Assembly: GCA_963204915.1 (NCBI GenBank) | Contig: CAUJHS010000031.1 | Coordinates: 1 to 64,000 of the forward strand | Direction of reading: 5' to 3' | DNA length: 64,000 nt | DNA from: Planctomycetota bacterium | GTDB taxonomy: Bacteria > Planctomycetota > Planctomycetia > Pirellulales > Pirellulaceae | Shown: one piece after another, positions 25,370 to 33,022 of the stretch | How the letters are laid out: every line of letters begins with the position of its first letter | Numbering within the stretch: position 1 is the stretch's first letter | Translations under genes and position numbers: made by a program | Notes under the pieces: generated by a model | What the model was told of the DNA's origin: nothing | Seen by the model: the letters and a program-made list of their open reading frames with translations, nothing else | The model's database searches: none

Positions 25370-25494
25370 AAACAACGTCCTGAAACAAAAAGAAGAGAAG
25401 CAAAAAACGACGAGAAACCAACCGAGAAGCAACCAGGCAGGCAGGGCGGCCGCGCAGAGCAACGGTCGCAGGGGGCAGGCGGTAGAGGCAGCGT

Positions 25495-25755
25495 TTAGCG
25501 GCCGTCTTCGTTGAAAAACCGCAGCGAAATTTCCACCGGCAACAGCGATTGGTCGCGGGTGGCTTGGGCCACGCGGGTATACGCTTCGAACCCGAACAGG
25601 TCGAGCAGGGAATCAAGGTGCAGGCATCCCAGCACGCACACGCTTTGCGGCGCCACATCGGGTTGGATCATGTCGACGCCGGCGCCGGTAGCGATCAACA
25701 CCACTTCGTCATCGAAAAAGTCGCGCCACAACAAGACGCGCGTTGCATAAGCCAT
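25495..25755 (-). CDS. Hypothetical first gene of the phage-like operon
   Basis: 86 residues from ATG 25755 (MAYATRVLLWRDFFDDEVVL). The open frame extends to 25890, but that start lies inside the promoter/operator at 25877-25904, so 25755 is preferred. It leaves a leader of about 115 nt. No recognised domain. It is the promoter-proximal gene. Confidence 0.55.
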   Translation of the reverse strand: MAYATRVLLWRDFFDDEVVLIATGAGVDMIQPDVAPQSVCVLGCLHLDSLLDLFGFEAYTRVAQATRDQSLLPVEISLRFFNEDGR

Positions 25756-25876
25756 CGCACACCAGGGGTAAGAGGGAACCAAGCAGGCCGCTCCCACGCA
25801 TGAGAACGTCGCGGGGAAAGGCCGCGTCCAAGGCCAAGCAGGGCCGGACGAGAAGAACACGACTGCACACACGCTT

Positions 25877-25904
25877 ATTATACTGAACAAATGTTCATTT
25901 TCAA
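25877..25904 (-). promoter_or_regulatory. Sigma70-like promoter with a LexA-like operator in the spacer
   Basis: On the minus strand: -35 TTGAAA (25904-25899), 16-nt spacer, -10 TATAAT (25882-25877). The spacer holds the perfect palindrome TGAACATTTGTTCA (25884-25897), which fits GAAC-N4-GTTC, the LexA box of Gram-positive bacteria. A repressor bound there would block the promoter directly. It faces the 16-kb phage-like operon. Whether LexA or a phage repressor binds it cannot be told from sequence. Confidence 0.7.
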
Positions 25905-26019
25905 GAGTTCGTCACGTTCTCCCTCTTGATTGGCGATATATTCTGACATAGACTTAGTCTTGAGGTCGTTCTCGTAGTCTTGAATTGGTCACAACTTACG
26001 GCGACAGGAGTTGTTGCAA

Positions 26020-26322
26020 ATGGCCGCAAAGAAAATTAAAAAGAAAATTCTGGGTGAGTCGGGTGAAGGGGACGGACGCCGCTCGAACAAGCCGCGCAAA
26101 GCGACCCGCAGCCCCGACGACGTACGCGGCTACCTCCAACGCATCGACCAGATTCGCGGCACCCTGGCGGCCCAAATCGAAGCGATGGAAAAGCTCGGCA
26201 TCGATGAAATCCAAATCGACGGCGTCAATAAAGTCACCCGCGGCTTGGACCTGGTCGCCCACTTCGCTCTCATCCTGGAGCACGAAATCAAGAAGGCCCA
26301 ATTGACCAGTTGGGACGAATAG
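26020..26322 (+). CDS. Small basic-acidic helical protein, divergent from the phage-like operon
   Basis: 100 residues from ATG 26020 with AGGAG 9 nt upstream. A very Lys/Arg-rich start (MAAKKIKKKILGES, RRSNKPRKATRS) could bind nucleic acid. The remainder is helical: YLQRIDQIRGTLAAQIEAME, LVAHFALILEHEIKKAQL. No family recognised. It is transcribed away from the module across a 260-bp divergent region containing the LexA-like operator, so it could be a regulator, but this is only positional inference. Confidence 0.6.
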   Translation: MAAKKIKKKILGESGEGDGRRSNKPRKATRSPDDVRGYLQRIDQIRGTLAAQIEAMEKLGIDEIQIDGVNKVTRGLDLVAHFALILEHEIKKAQLTSWDE

Positions 26323-26756
26323 CGAAGCCCGTGCGTGTAACCCCGGACCGCATTCGAGTTGCATTCCGCCGCTGATGAACAAACTTCCGTCCCGCTCAAA
26401 CTATCTGTTGGGCGATGTCATCACGACTTGAACGCCTGGGGTGTGGGAAACCGATGACTCCAGGCCACCACGCGCTATCGAAAACGAGCCGCTAATCGCT
26501 CCGGCGCCCCTGACCGTTTGGAAACTCGCCGAAACGTCCTTATGCGCGCGTTAATCTTTTGAGACGCCACGCGGCGCACGTTACAAAACGCCATTCTCTT
26601 CCCGTCGAATGGGCAGCGCGGGCATGGCATTTCTGCTGCGATAGGCGACGACGCCTGGCCCATTAGACCCGAGTCGTATCTTGCTGTCGCATTCTGGTTG
26701 AGCGCGTCGTCTGATACTTAGAGTGTACTTCATCGGGGTGTGATGACTACTTCAGT
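26323..26756. other. Intergenic, nothing identified
   Basis: About 430 bp with short Arg-rich frames only. No repeat or coding signal stands out before the hairpin at 26757. Confidence 0.5.
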
Positions 26757-26810
26757 GTGGTCCACTCGCTCCGCGAGTGGTTTCCGGCACTCGCGGAGCG
26801 AGTGCACCAC
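26757..26810. repeat. Long hairpin repeat with 23-bp arms
   Basis: GTGGTCCACTCGCTCCGCG extends to a 23-bp left arm (26757-26779) that pairs with 26788-26810 with one mismatch around an 8-nt loop. The inner CACTCGCTCCGCGAGTG is itself palindromic. It has no T-run, so it is more REP-like than a terminator. Confidence 0.75.
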
Positions 26811-26915
26811 ATTGGGGGCGTCACACCGGCGTCAAACGCGCGCCAGCCCGTTCGTTAGTATGATCTCCAATCGAACCACCCTAAAGAGTGATTACAGTTG
26901 TTTACACGAAAATTA

Positions 26916-26944
26916 TTGACACTAACGTTTAGGGTGACTAACCT
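26916..26944 (+). promoter_or_regulatory. Possible promoter of the PEP-CTERM gene
   Basis: TTGACA (26916-26921), 17-nt spacer, TAACCT (26939-26944), located about 60 bp before the start codon at 27007. The -10 is weak. A GGAGCAGGAGAAGAG tract serves as ribosome-binding site. Confidence 0.4.
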
Positions 26945-27006
26945 CGAATCACAGTGGGAAAAATTCCCCCATTCGGAACTTTATTTTTTGGAGCAGGAGA
27001 AGAGTC

Positions 27007-27897
27007 ATGAAAGCGACAGTGGTTGCGTCCACGCTTGTGGCCGCCGTTTGCCTGGCCGCTACCGCAAGTGGCGCGGTGGTATTCAATGGCATGGGTGAGA
27101 ATCAGACCGCCCAACATGGGTATTACTACATCATTTCGGGAGGCAAATTCCAACCCGGTCAGACCGTTAACGGCGACAATGCCAGCGGCGGCACAATGCG
27201 TTACTTGGTCGACGATCCGGCCTGGGGTCCCTACCCGCTCGGAACGTGGCAGAAAGATGACTGGTTTACCCAGAACTCCGGTTTCGCCCTGACCTTAAAG
27301 AACGGCGGCAGCACCGTTTACGACAACAACGGGCTTGAAGACGGCACTCACGGCGGCTTTTACGAAGCCGCGACGAATCCGAATCTTGCAGGCCTCTACC
27401 GCGGTTACTCCATGTCGAACAATTTCGACTGGATTTATGCCGGATATGTTGAGATTCAGAGCGAAACAACGTTCGATACGCTAATTGGCTATTTTGACGG
27501 AAACGGTGGCGCGGCCGACCCCGTGCCATTCAATCCCCTCAGTTCCTACATTCAATACCGGATGAACCTCTGGTCGAACGTCGCTATGGATTTGCTGCCC
27601 GTGAATACCGGAGGCTTCTTTGGCAATGTCTTCACGAGTGACACCACGTCGGGCACATTCGCCGCCAGCTACACGGGTGTTGATCGCGTCCTTCCCGACA
27701 ATTCAACTGATCCCATTTGGCGGCTGACCTATACACTCGACATGCCAATTACCCTCCAGCCGGGGGTGTACTGGTTCAGCCATGACGCGGCACTTGCCGA
27801 CGTGCCGGAACCAGGCGCTTTCCTGCAATTGCTCAGCTTGGGGGCGATTTTTGGAGGCGGTTACGGTTTCCGCCGGTTCCGATGGACCAAAAGCTAG
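27007..27897 (+). CDS. PEP-CTERM-sorted secreted protein
   Basis: 296 residues. Signal peptide MKATVVASTLVAAVCLAATA, a beta-rich extracellular part with many Asn/Gly/Thr, and a C-terminal sorting signal: VPEPGAFLQLLSLGAIFGGG followed by YGFRRFRW. This PEP, hydrophobic helix, basic tail arrangement is recognised by exosortase (EpsH-like), which is not in the window. The extracellular part (for example FDWIYAGYVEIQSETTFDTL) looks like other uncharacterised planctomycete PEP-CTERM proteins. It probably ends at the cell surface or in the extracellular matrix. Confidence 0.9.
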   Translation: MKATVVASTLVAAVCLAATASGAVVFNGMGENQTAQHGYYYIISGGKFQPGQTVNGDNASGGTMRYLVDDPAWGPYPLGTWQKDDWFTQNSGFALTLKNGGSTVYDNNGLEDGTHGGFYEAATNPNLAGLYRGYSMSNNFDWIYAGYVEIQSETTFDTLIGYFDGNGGAADPVPFNPLSSYIQYRMNLWSNVAMDLLPVNTGGFFGNVFTSDTTSGTFAASYTGVDRVLPDNSTDPIWRLTYTLDMPITLQPGVYWFSHDAALADVPEPGAFLQLLSLGAIFGGGYGFRRFRWTKS

Positions 27898-27944
27898 AAC
27901 GACGCCCATTGGAGTACTCAAGCGAGAAATGAAACTCCGGTCTA

Positions 27945-27991
27945 CCCGCGGATGATCGCATCCCTTGCAAGGGATGCGACGATCCCGCGGG
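27945..27991 (+). terminator. Strong hairpin after the PEP-CTERM gene
   Basis: Arms CCCGCGGATGATCGCATCC and GGATGCGACGATCCCGCGGG pair over about 22 bp with a small TTGCAA turn. It lies 50 bp after the stop codon and before the convergent permease gene, so it may terminate transcription from both sides. T-run absent. Confidence 0.6.
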
Positions 27992-28043
27992 CGGACCTAT
28001 TCTTGGAGCCGTCCCTTTCCGACCGGGCATCATCGGCTTGCGA

Positions 28044-29312
28044 TTATTCCTCGCTCATCAATACGGCGTAGCGGCGGGTGTTTTCGAAGTGCGAGAGAAT
28101 GATTTTGATCGACGTGACCAGCGGCACGGCCAGCACCATGCCTGCCGCGCCCCACAAAAAGCCAAACAGGGCGATCGAGAACAGCAAAATCAGCGGGCTG
28201 ACGTTGAGCTGTCTTCCCAGGAAGCGAATTTCCACGTAATCAATCCAGAACAGCCGGTTCGCCAGCAGCAGCAGCGTCAAGAATGTCGCCGCCCACGGAT
28301 TGAACTGCAAATACGCCAGCACAATGGGCGGAATCAAGGCCGCCACGCTTCCTAAGTACGTGATGTAATTGGCCAGGAACATCACCACCGCCCAAAGAAA
28401 CCAAAAGTCCAGGCGGAAGAAAAAGCATAAGGCCCCGGTCGACACGGCCAGCCCCAGATTGATGTACGTTTTGAGCGCCACGTACCGTTCAATACTTTGC
28501 GTAATGCTCCGCCCGACGCTCAAATAATGGCCCACTTCTTCTTGCGGAAACCCGCGCTGAATGCGCCGCGGTAGCCGCGACGCCTCGATGAACATGAACA
28601 CCAGGTAAAACAGGGCCATGAGCGCCCCTTCCAAAAACCCGAAGGCGGTGCCGAAGGCGTATTCGACCAAATCTTGCCAAGGGATATTGATCAGCTCGGA
28701 AAGCGTCGCTGGCTCCTCAACTAGCGGCGGAGGGTCTTGCGCCAGAACCTCCCGCAACTTGTCAGCGCTTTCGATTTCACTTTCCACTTCGGTGGAGACG
28801 GGCGTTTCCTCGCCTTCGACCGGCGGTCCATACACGCGCACTTGGGGCGGTTCTGTTCCCGTTGCGCCCTCCTCCATTCCCGGCTCTTGCCCCCCGACGC
28901 CGGACGCCTGCCCTTTCTCTTCCGCGGGGGGCCGCTCCGTGCCAGTCATGCGGTAATAGGACTCGATCACGGTGATCGCCTTCTGGCGGTAGGCGGGAAT
29001 TCGTTCCTCAAATTCCCGCACATTGCTGTAAATCACTTGGACCAGAATCACCACCACCAGCGTGGAAACCAGCACGAAAAAGGAAACGATGACCCAGGGG
29101 GGCGCCTTGCCCCGCTCCAGGTAATTGACCGCCGGCTTCATCAAGAAAAACAGGAAGATGGCGGCGAACAGCGGCGTGAGCAAATGTTTGAGCATGGCCA
29201 GAGCCGCCCCCGCCACGCACACGGCGATCACCACCAGACACGCGGTGCGCACCAAATTGCCCAGCAGCATCGGCCGGGGGGCTCCGCGCCATCGAGTCAA
29301 TTCATCTACCAT
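28044..29312 (-). CDS. AI-2E family (UPF0118/PerM-like) transporter
   Basis: 422 residues. Pattern of the AI-2E exporter family: paired helices at the N-terminus (CLVVIAVCVAGAALAML, PLFAAIFLFFLMKPAVNYLE), a third helix pair (VIVSFFVLVSTLVVVILVQ), an amphipathic periplasmic domain, then four C-terminal helices including FWFLWAVVMFLANYITYLGS and GFLWGAAGMVLAVPLVTSIK, the family's best conserved segment. The central soluble domain has an unusual Glu/Pro-rich insertion of about 90 residues (around 125-210). Substrate unknown; members export small molecules or act as Na/H antiporters. Confidence 0.85.
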   Translation of the reverse strand: MVDELTRWRGAPRPMLLGNLVRTACLVVIAVCVAGAALAMLKHLLTPLFAAIFLFFLMKPAVNYLERGKAPPWVIVSFFVLVSTLVVVILVQVIYSNVREFEERIPAYRQKAITVIESYYRMTGTERPPAEEKGQASGVGGQEPGMEEGATGTEPPQVRVYGPPVEGEETPVSTEVESEIESADKLREVLAQDPPPLVEEPATLSELINIPWQDLVEYAFGTAFGFLEGALMALFYLVFMFIEASRLPRRIQRGFPQEEVGHYLSVGRSITQSIERYVALKTYINLGLAVSTGALCFFFRLDFWFLWAVVMFLANYITYLGSVAALIPPIVLAYLQFNPWAATFLTLLLLANRLFWIDYVEIRFLGRQLNVSPLILLFSIALFGFLWGAAGMVLAVPLVTSIKIILSHFENTRRYAVLMSEE

Positions 29313-29841
29313 CGGCCGCCTAAACCCAAAGAGACCGCCAACCCACCACCACCAGCGGCAGTGTCGTGGCCCGCCCCAAAAAAAGCAATCGCCCTCGTCC
29401 CAACCTGACCAAAATTGGCGTACGTGGCGTCACCGCATGTTTTGCCCTGGGCGCAATAGTGGTCGACGTTATTGGGCGTGACGCCCATAAACTAACCGTG
29501 ATTATCATAAAAACGATAAGATAACTAGCAAATGTAGTGCCGTCATTGACATTATCCTCACCATTGCTAAAATTCACAACCGTGGGTGGGGGACGGGAGC
29601 TTCTCTCCCTTTCTTTACGATGTCGTCGACCAACACCCGCACTTAGCCTTCCGAGGCCCAACGGTCGGAAGTAAATAAAGGTTGAACTGCGATACCAATC
29701 CAGGCGCGAACCAACGCAAGTTCACCCAATAGTCTCCTCGTCATTTTTCGTACACTTCTTGTCGTTTGTTGTCGGCACGGTTCTCTCGATCGCTGCAGGT
29801 TGTGATTCCTCACGCAAACACCACGCAAGGAGATCCATGTC
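29313..29841. other. Intergenic between the permease and a PEP-CTERM gene
   Basis: About 530 bp. A 60-codon frame ends over the permease start (29306-29488, minus), but it has no ribosome-binding site I trust. A ribosome-binding site AAGGAGA for the next plus-strand gene lies near 29828. Nothing else is supported. Confidence 0.4.
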
Positions 29842-30519
29842 ATGAGATGGCTTTGTATCGCAATGTTGGCGGGCGTTTATTGTGTCGCGTTGTCGCAACC
29901 GCTTGAAGCAAGCATCATCACCATACCACCTGACACGATGGCTCCCATTGTTCCGGCGGGACCGTTTGGCGCCAATCCCACCCTGGATAATCCAGCCATT
30001 GGGCAAGTCGTCACCGTCCCTACCGGCGACGACCTGCTGGTCTCCTATTCGCTTTCGCTGACATCGTTTTTTCCTGGAACCGTCTTTGCCTTCGAGAGCA
30101 GGGTCTATGAATGGAATCCGATGACGTTGACCGCGGGACCGCGCGTTTTTACTAGTGCGGTACAGACAGTCACCTCCCCAGGAGCCTTCACTTTCACACC
30201 CGGAATTGCGGTTGATTCCGGCGAGCAATACCTCTTTGCGGTTGTAGGCTTGGCCGGAACCAATGGCTTTATGGCGGCGAATAACGACGACCCCTACAGT
30301 GGACCTGTTAACACCGCCTTGGTTTTGGGCACAACGCTCAACCCGGATACGGGCGCATGGACCATCCTGCGCGGCGTCGACTTGGTAGGTACCTTTGAGT
30401 TCGCTAATTCCACCCAAGTGCCTGAGCCTTCCACGTTCACCCTGATGAGCCTGAGCGCCGTTGGATTCGGCGGCGCTGCCCTGCGACGCGTGCAGAAGGG
30501 GAGGACCAGCAGCGTGTAA
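29842..30519 (+). CDS. PEP-CTERM-sorted secreted protein
   Basis: 225 residues. Signal peptide MRWLCIAMLAGVYCVALSQP, a beta-sandwich-like mature domain with GQVVTVPTGDDLLVSYSLSL and GEQYLFAVVGLAGTNGF, and C-terminal sorting signal VPEPSTFTLMSLSAVGFGG followed by AALRRVQKGR. The mature domain repeats the pattern of many short planctomycete PEP-CTERM proteins. Its partner exosortase is elsewhere in the genome. Confidence 0.9.
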   Translation: MRWLCIAMLAGVYCVALSQPLEASIITIPPDTMAPIVPAGPFGANPTLDNPAIGQVVTVPTGDDLLVSYSLSLTSFFPGTVFAFESRVYEWNPMTLTAGPRVFTSAVQTVTSPGAFTFTPGIAVDSGEQYLFAVVGLAGTNGFMAANNDDPYSGPVNTALVLGTTLNPDTGAWTILRGVDLVGTFEFANSTQVPEPSTFTLMSLSAVGFGGAALRRVQKGRTSSV

Positions 30520-30544
30520 ATACGAAGACATATCACTTTTTGAC

Positions 30545-30560
30545 AAAGTAGAATGTCCCC
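30545..30560. repeat. REP-like half-site, family A
   Basis: AAAGTAGAATGTCCCC matches one arm of the palindrome at 3919. Two short GGGAGTATAAAA repeats follow directly. Confidence 0.6.
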
Positions 30561-30582
30561 ATAGGCATAGGGGAGTATAAAA

Positions 30583-30705
30583 GGGAGTATAAAAGGTGTC
30601 AGGAGCATTTAACGGATTGCAAAACCCAAGCGTTGAGTGAAATAATGCATGGAGCACGATGCATTTCTAGAACCAGAAAATTCCCCTGATCGTTTTGTTT
30701 GGCGG
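30583..30705 (+). repeat. About 120-bp direct repeat, unit 1
   Basis: Starts GGGAGTATAAAAGGTGTCAG and ends CGTTTTGTTTGGCGG. Shared blocks with unit 2 (31350-31470): GGAGTATAAA, TTTAA, TGCAAAAC, GAAATAATGC, CTAGAACCAGA, TTTTGTTT. It ends just upstream of the membrane protein gene at 30717. Confidence 0.7.
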
Positions 30706-30716
30706 CGCATACCACA

Positions 30717-31379
30717 ATGAAAAACGACCATCGCTCACGCTCTCGCGCCGGGGGTTTCGTAGCGATAGCGATGTTAACCATGGCGAGCTTGACCTTTGTG
30801 GGTATCGTGGTAATCGTGGCGTGGCTGTTTGAGCCTGCCGAGGGCGCGACCGCAGGAATTGCCGTGGCCGTAATGCTTGGCCTCGGTCTGGCGATTTTGC
30901 TGGCCCTTAGAGCTTACGCTTGGTCGATCAAGGGTAAGGTTCTTTATGATTGCGGCGGCCGCGATGCAAAGAAGAAATATCTTTGGGCGGCGGGAATTTG
31001 GCTACTCGTTGGACTGGCCGTTGGCGGGCTTGGCGTCGCGTTCCGCCTACCGTTTTTTGCCATTGCTGTTCCAGCGTTTGGCGCAACGCAGGCGGTGCTC
31101 CATACGATCATGGCGCATGATCGGCTTCTGGTCTGTGAGGGAGGCATCTTATGTTACGGCTCATTCTTTATCTGGAATAATGTGCTCGCGCACCGAATGG
31201 AGGGTGACGGTAATTTGATTTTGCAAGTTCGGGGAGGGAACCAGTTTGGGCCCATGCGTTGTAGCATACCCGCAGATGAAATCCCGGCGTTGGCGGCGTT
31301 GCTGAATGAAAGAATCGGAAAAGAAAATATAAAAGGTGAAGAACAGAACGGGAGTATAAATGGTGCCAGGCGCGTTTAA
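30717..31379 (+). CDS. Hypothetical membrane protein
   Basis: 220 residues from ATG 30717. Four hydrophobic segments: FVAIAMLTMASLTFVGIVVI, TAGIAVAVMLGLGLAILLAL, LWAAGIWLLVGLAVGGLGVA, FFAIAVPAFGATQAVLH. A soluble C-terminal domain contains LLVCEGGILCYGSFFIWNNV, a segment resembling bacterial PH-like membrane proteins. The last ten codons (NGSINGARRV, stop) come from the start of direct-repeat unit 2, so the original C-terminus may have been replaced. Related to the truncated gene at 4518-4797. Confidence 0.6.
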   Translation: MKNDHRSRSRAGGFVAIAMLTMASLTFVGIVVIVAWLFEPAEGATAGIAVAVMLGLGLAILLALRAYAWSIKGKVLYDCGGRDAKKKYLWAAGIWLLVGLAVGGLGVAFRLPFFAIAVPAFGATQAVLHTIMAHDRLLVCEGGILCYGSFFIWNNVLAHRMEGDGNLILQVRGGNQFGPMRCSIPADEIPALAALLNERIGKENIKGEEQNGSINGARRV

Positions 31380-31470
31380 TGGAATGCAAAACTCAAACTT
31401 TGAAGGAAATAATGCGCGAGGCATAATGCTTTGCTAGAACCAGACTATGCTTCTGGCGGTTTTGTTTCGG
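31350..31470 (+). repeat. About 120-bp direct repeat, unit 2
   Basis: Diverged copy of 30583-30705, offset by 767 bp. Begins GGGAGTATAAATGGTGCCAG. It overlaps the end of one gene and ends 20 bp before the start of the macro-domain gene. Confidence 0.7.
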
Positions 31471-31490
31471 GGCCTTGGTTTGGGTGAACC

Positions 31491-32114
31491 ATGGTTGATT
31501 TCTTGGACGATGAAGAGCTGTTGCCGTCGAGAATCTATTTGATCGATCAAACGGCGCGGCTGGTCGAGGAATGGGAAAAGGCGTTTGCGGTTTTCCCTGA
31601 GGTCGAAGTCCGGGCGGGCGACTATTTCCAGCAGCCGGCCGACGCGATGGTCAGCCCGGCGAACAGTTTTGGAATTATGGATGGCGGACTCGATCTTGCC
31701 ATTCGCGATCAACTGGGGCATGTCGTTCAGACACGCCTGCAACGAATCCTGGTCGAGCGGTATCACGGCGAGTTACCGGTGGGGTCGGCCGAGGTGGTCG
31801 AAACGAACGACCCGCGCTGGAAGTTCCTGGTGGCGGCTCCCACGATGCGCATCCCCGAGTCGGTCGCCACGTCGATCAACGCGTATCTCGCGTTTCGGGC
31901 CGTGCTGGTGGCGATCGAAAACTACCACAAGACGCTCGGCCGCCGCGCGATCGACTCGCTGGTGTGTTGCGGGTTGGGCACTGGCGTGGGCGGCATGAGC
32001 GCGGCGCGCTGCGCAACGCAAATGCTCATCGCTTACAAGGCCATGCTGGGCCCGCCGATCATCGGCAGATTCGAATCCATTCACGAACTTCACCGCGCCT
32101 TACGCAACGCGTAA
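31491..32114 (+). CDS. Macro-domain protein
   Basis: 207 residues. Macro-domain pattern: VEVRAGDYFQQPADAMVSPA, NSFGIMDGGLDLAIRDQLG (the ADP-ribose loop with the GG pair), ELPVGSAEVVETNDPRWKFL, VAAPTMRIPE and CCGLGTGVGGMSAARCATQM (the phosphate-binding loop). Members bind or hydrolyse ADP-ribose groups. It lacks the phage or toxin partners of DarG-like antitoxins, and no ADP-ribosyltransferase gene is nearby. Direct-repeat unit 2 is its leader. Confidence 0.8.
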   Translation: MVDFLDDEELLPSRIYLIDQTARLVEEWEKAFAVFPEVEVRAGDYFQQPADAMVSPANSFGIMDGGLDLAIRDQLGHVVQTRLQRILVERYHGELPVGSAEVVETNDPRWKFLVAAPTMRIPESVATSINAYLAFRAVLVAIENYHKTLGRRAIDSLVCCGLGTGVGGMSAARCATQMLIAYKAMLGPPIIGRFESIHELHRALRNA

Positions 32115-32385
32115 GCCCTCGTCCCACCCTCGCACCGCAAAACCAAGGCGTCAGGCGCCTGGCTCGGTTGGCAATGAAAGCCAGCAGCAAATGAAGGAGG
32201 CACGAGCGCGTCTTCGCCGCATGAGCGACGTCCATCGCTTAAAAAGTAAGCATCGGCGAATATAACATCAAGCGATTCGGTACTTCTGACCTCTATCGCC
32301 CAGGTTTTCGATGTATGCCGAGTTTAGCCGCTCGTGCGGTAGAATCATCGTAGGGCTCGGTCTAACAAACACGGAGAGGATTGCC

Positions 32386-32974
32386 ATGAACAGACGCATT
32401 TCCCTGGCCGCCTATACCTTCATTGCAGCTGGCGTCGTTGCCGCGTTCGCGTACGGTTTCAACTCTCCTGCCTCCGTTTGAGTTTCACCGTGAAGGGGCG
32501 GCGAGTCCCGACGACGCAGCCAAAAGCCTGTTTCAGTCTTGCGCCACGGAATCTCCTAAGGACTTCGTACGGCATCTGCTCATCGGGGTGTGTGACGGAC
32601 CGATCGACACGCTTCAGAAGTTCGCAGAGTGCATGCACACAACGCGATTTCTAGCCGGTGACGAATCTTTTACCTTTTACAACTTACCCAAGGGGATCAA
32701 CGCGAGGAAACCTCTTCGCGTTCTCGCAAGCGCTCCCTTCGACAAGGAGGACAAACAGGTTGCCGCACTGCAGTTCCAAATGATGAGCACGTACTACGGC
32801 GAACAGTTCCTTAGTGTTGACGTAGCAGCGGACGGTTACGATGGCCGTGAGTACCGAACGCGGATTGTTGTGGCGCAGGTAGACGGCCGCTGGTACGCGA
32901 TGCCGCGATGCCGCAGTGCGAAAAGCTTTTATGTAGTCGCCGACGCAATGCAGCTTGTACCGCCCGACGCGTAG
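32386..32974 (+). pseudogene. Secreted hypothetical protein with a +1 frameshift after the signal peptide
   Basis: A ribosome-binding site GGAGAGGA and ATG 32386 open a signal peptide (MNRRISLAAYTFIAAGVVAA), but the frame stops at TGA after 31 codons. The downstream frame continues from about 32475 to 32974 (PPFEFHREGAASPDDAAKSL ... VADAMQLVPPDA). At the junction the sequence is TCC GTT TGA G; a +1 slip at GTTTGA joins both frames. That shift could be a mutation, a sequencing error or programmed slippage. The mature part is about 150 residues with no recognised family. Confidence 0.6.
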
Positions 32975-33022
32975 GAAGCCCACTAGTTATCGCTTGCCCA
33001 AGAGCCGCCCCTCAGCTTTAGA

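Noticed and set aside
29306..29488. 60-codon minus-strand ORF just before the AI-2E permease
   Set aside because: Overlaps the permease start, lacks a ribosome-binding site and has no recognisable content.
29722..30657. 311-codon minus-strand frame over a PEP-CTERM gene
   Set aside because: Gly/Arg-rich shadow without a signal or motif; the plus-strand gene has signal peptide and sorting motif.
31491..32114. Macro-domain protein as a DarG-type antitoxin
   Set aside because: No DarT-like ADP-ribosyltransferase gene is adjacent, so the antitoxin idea is not supported.
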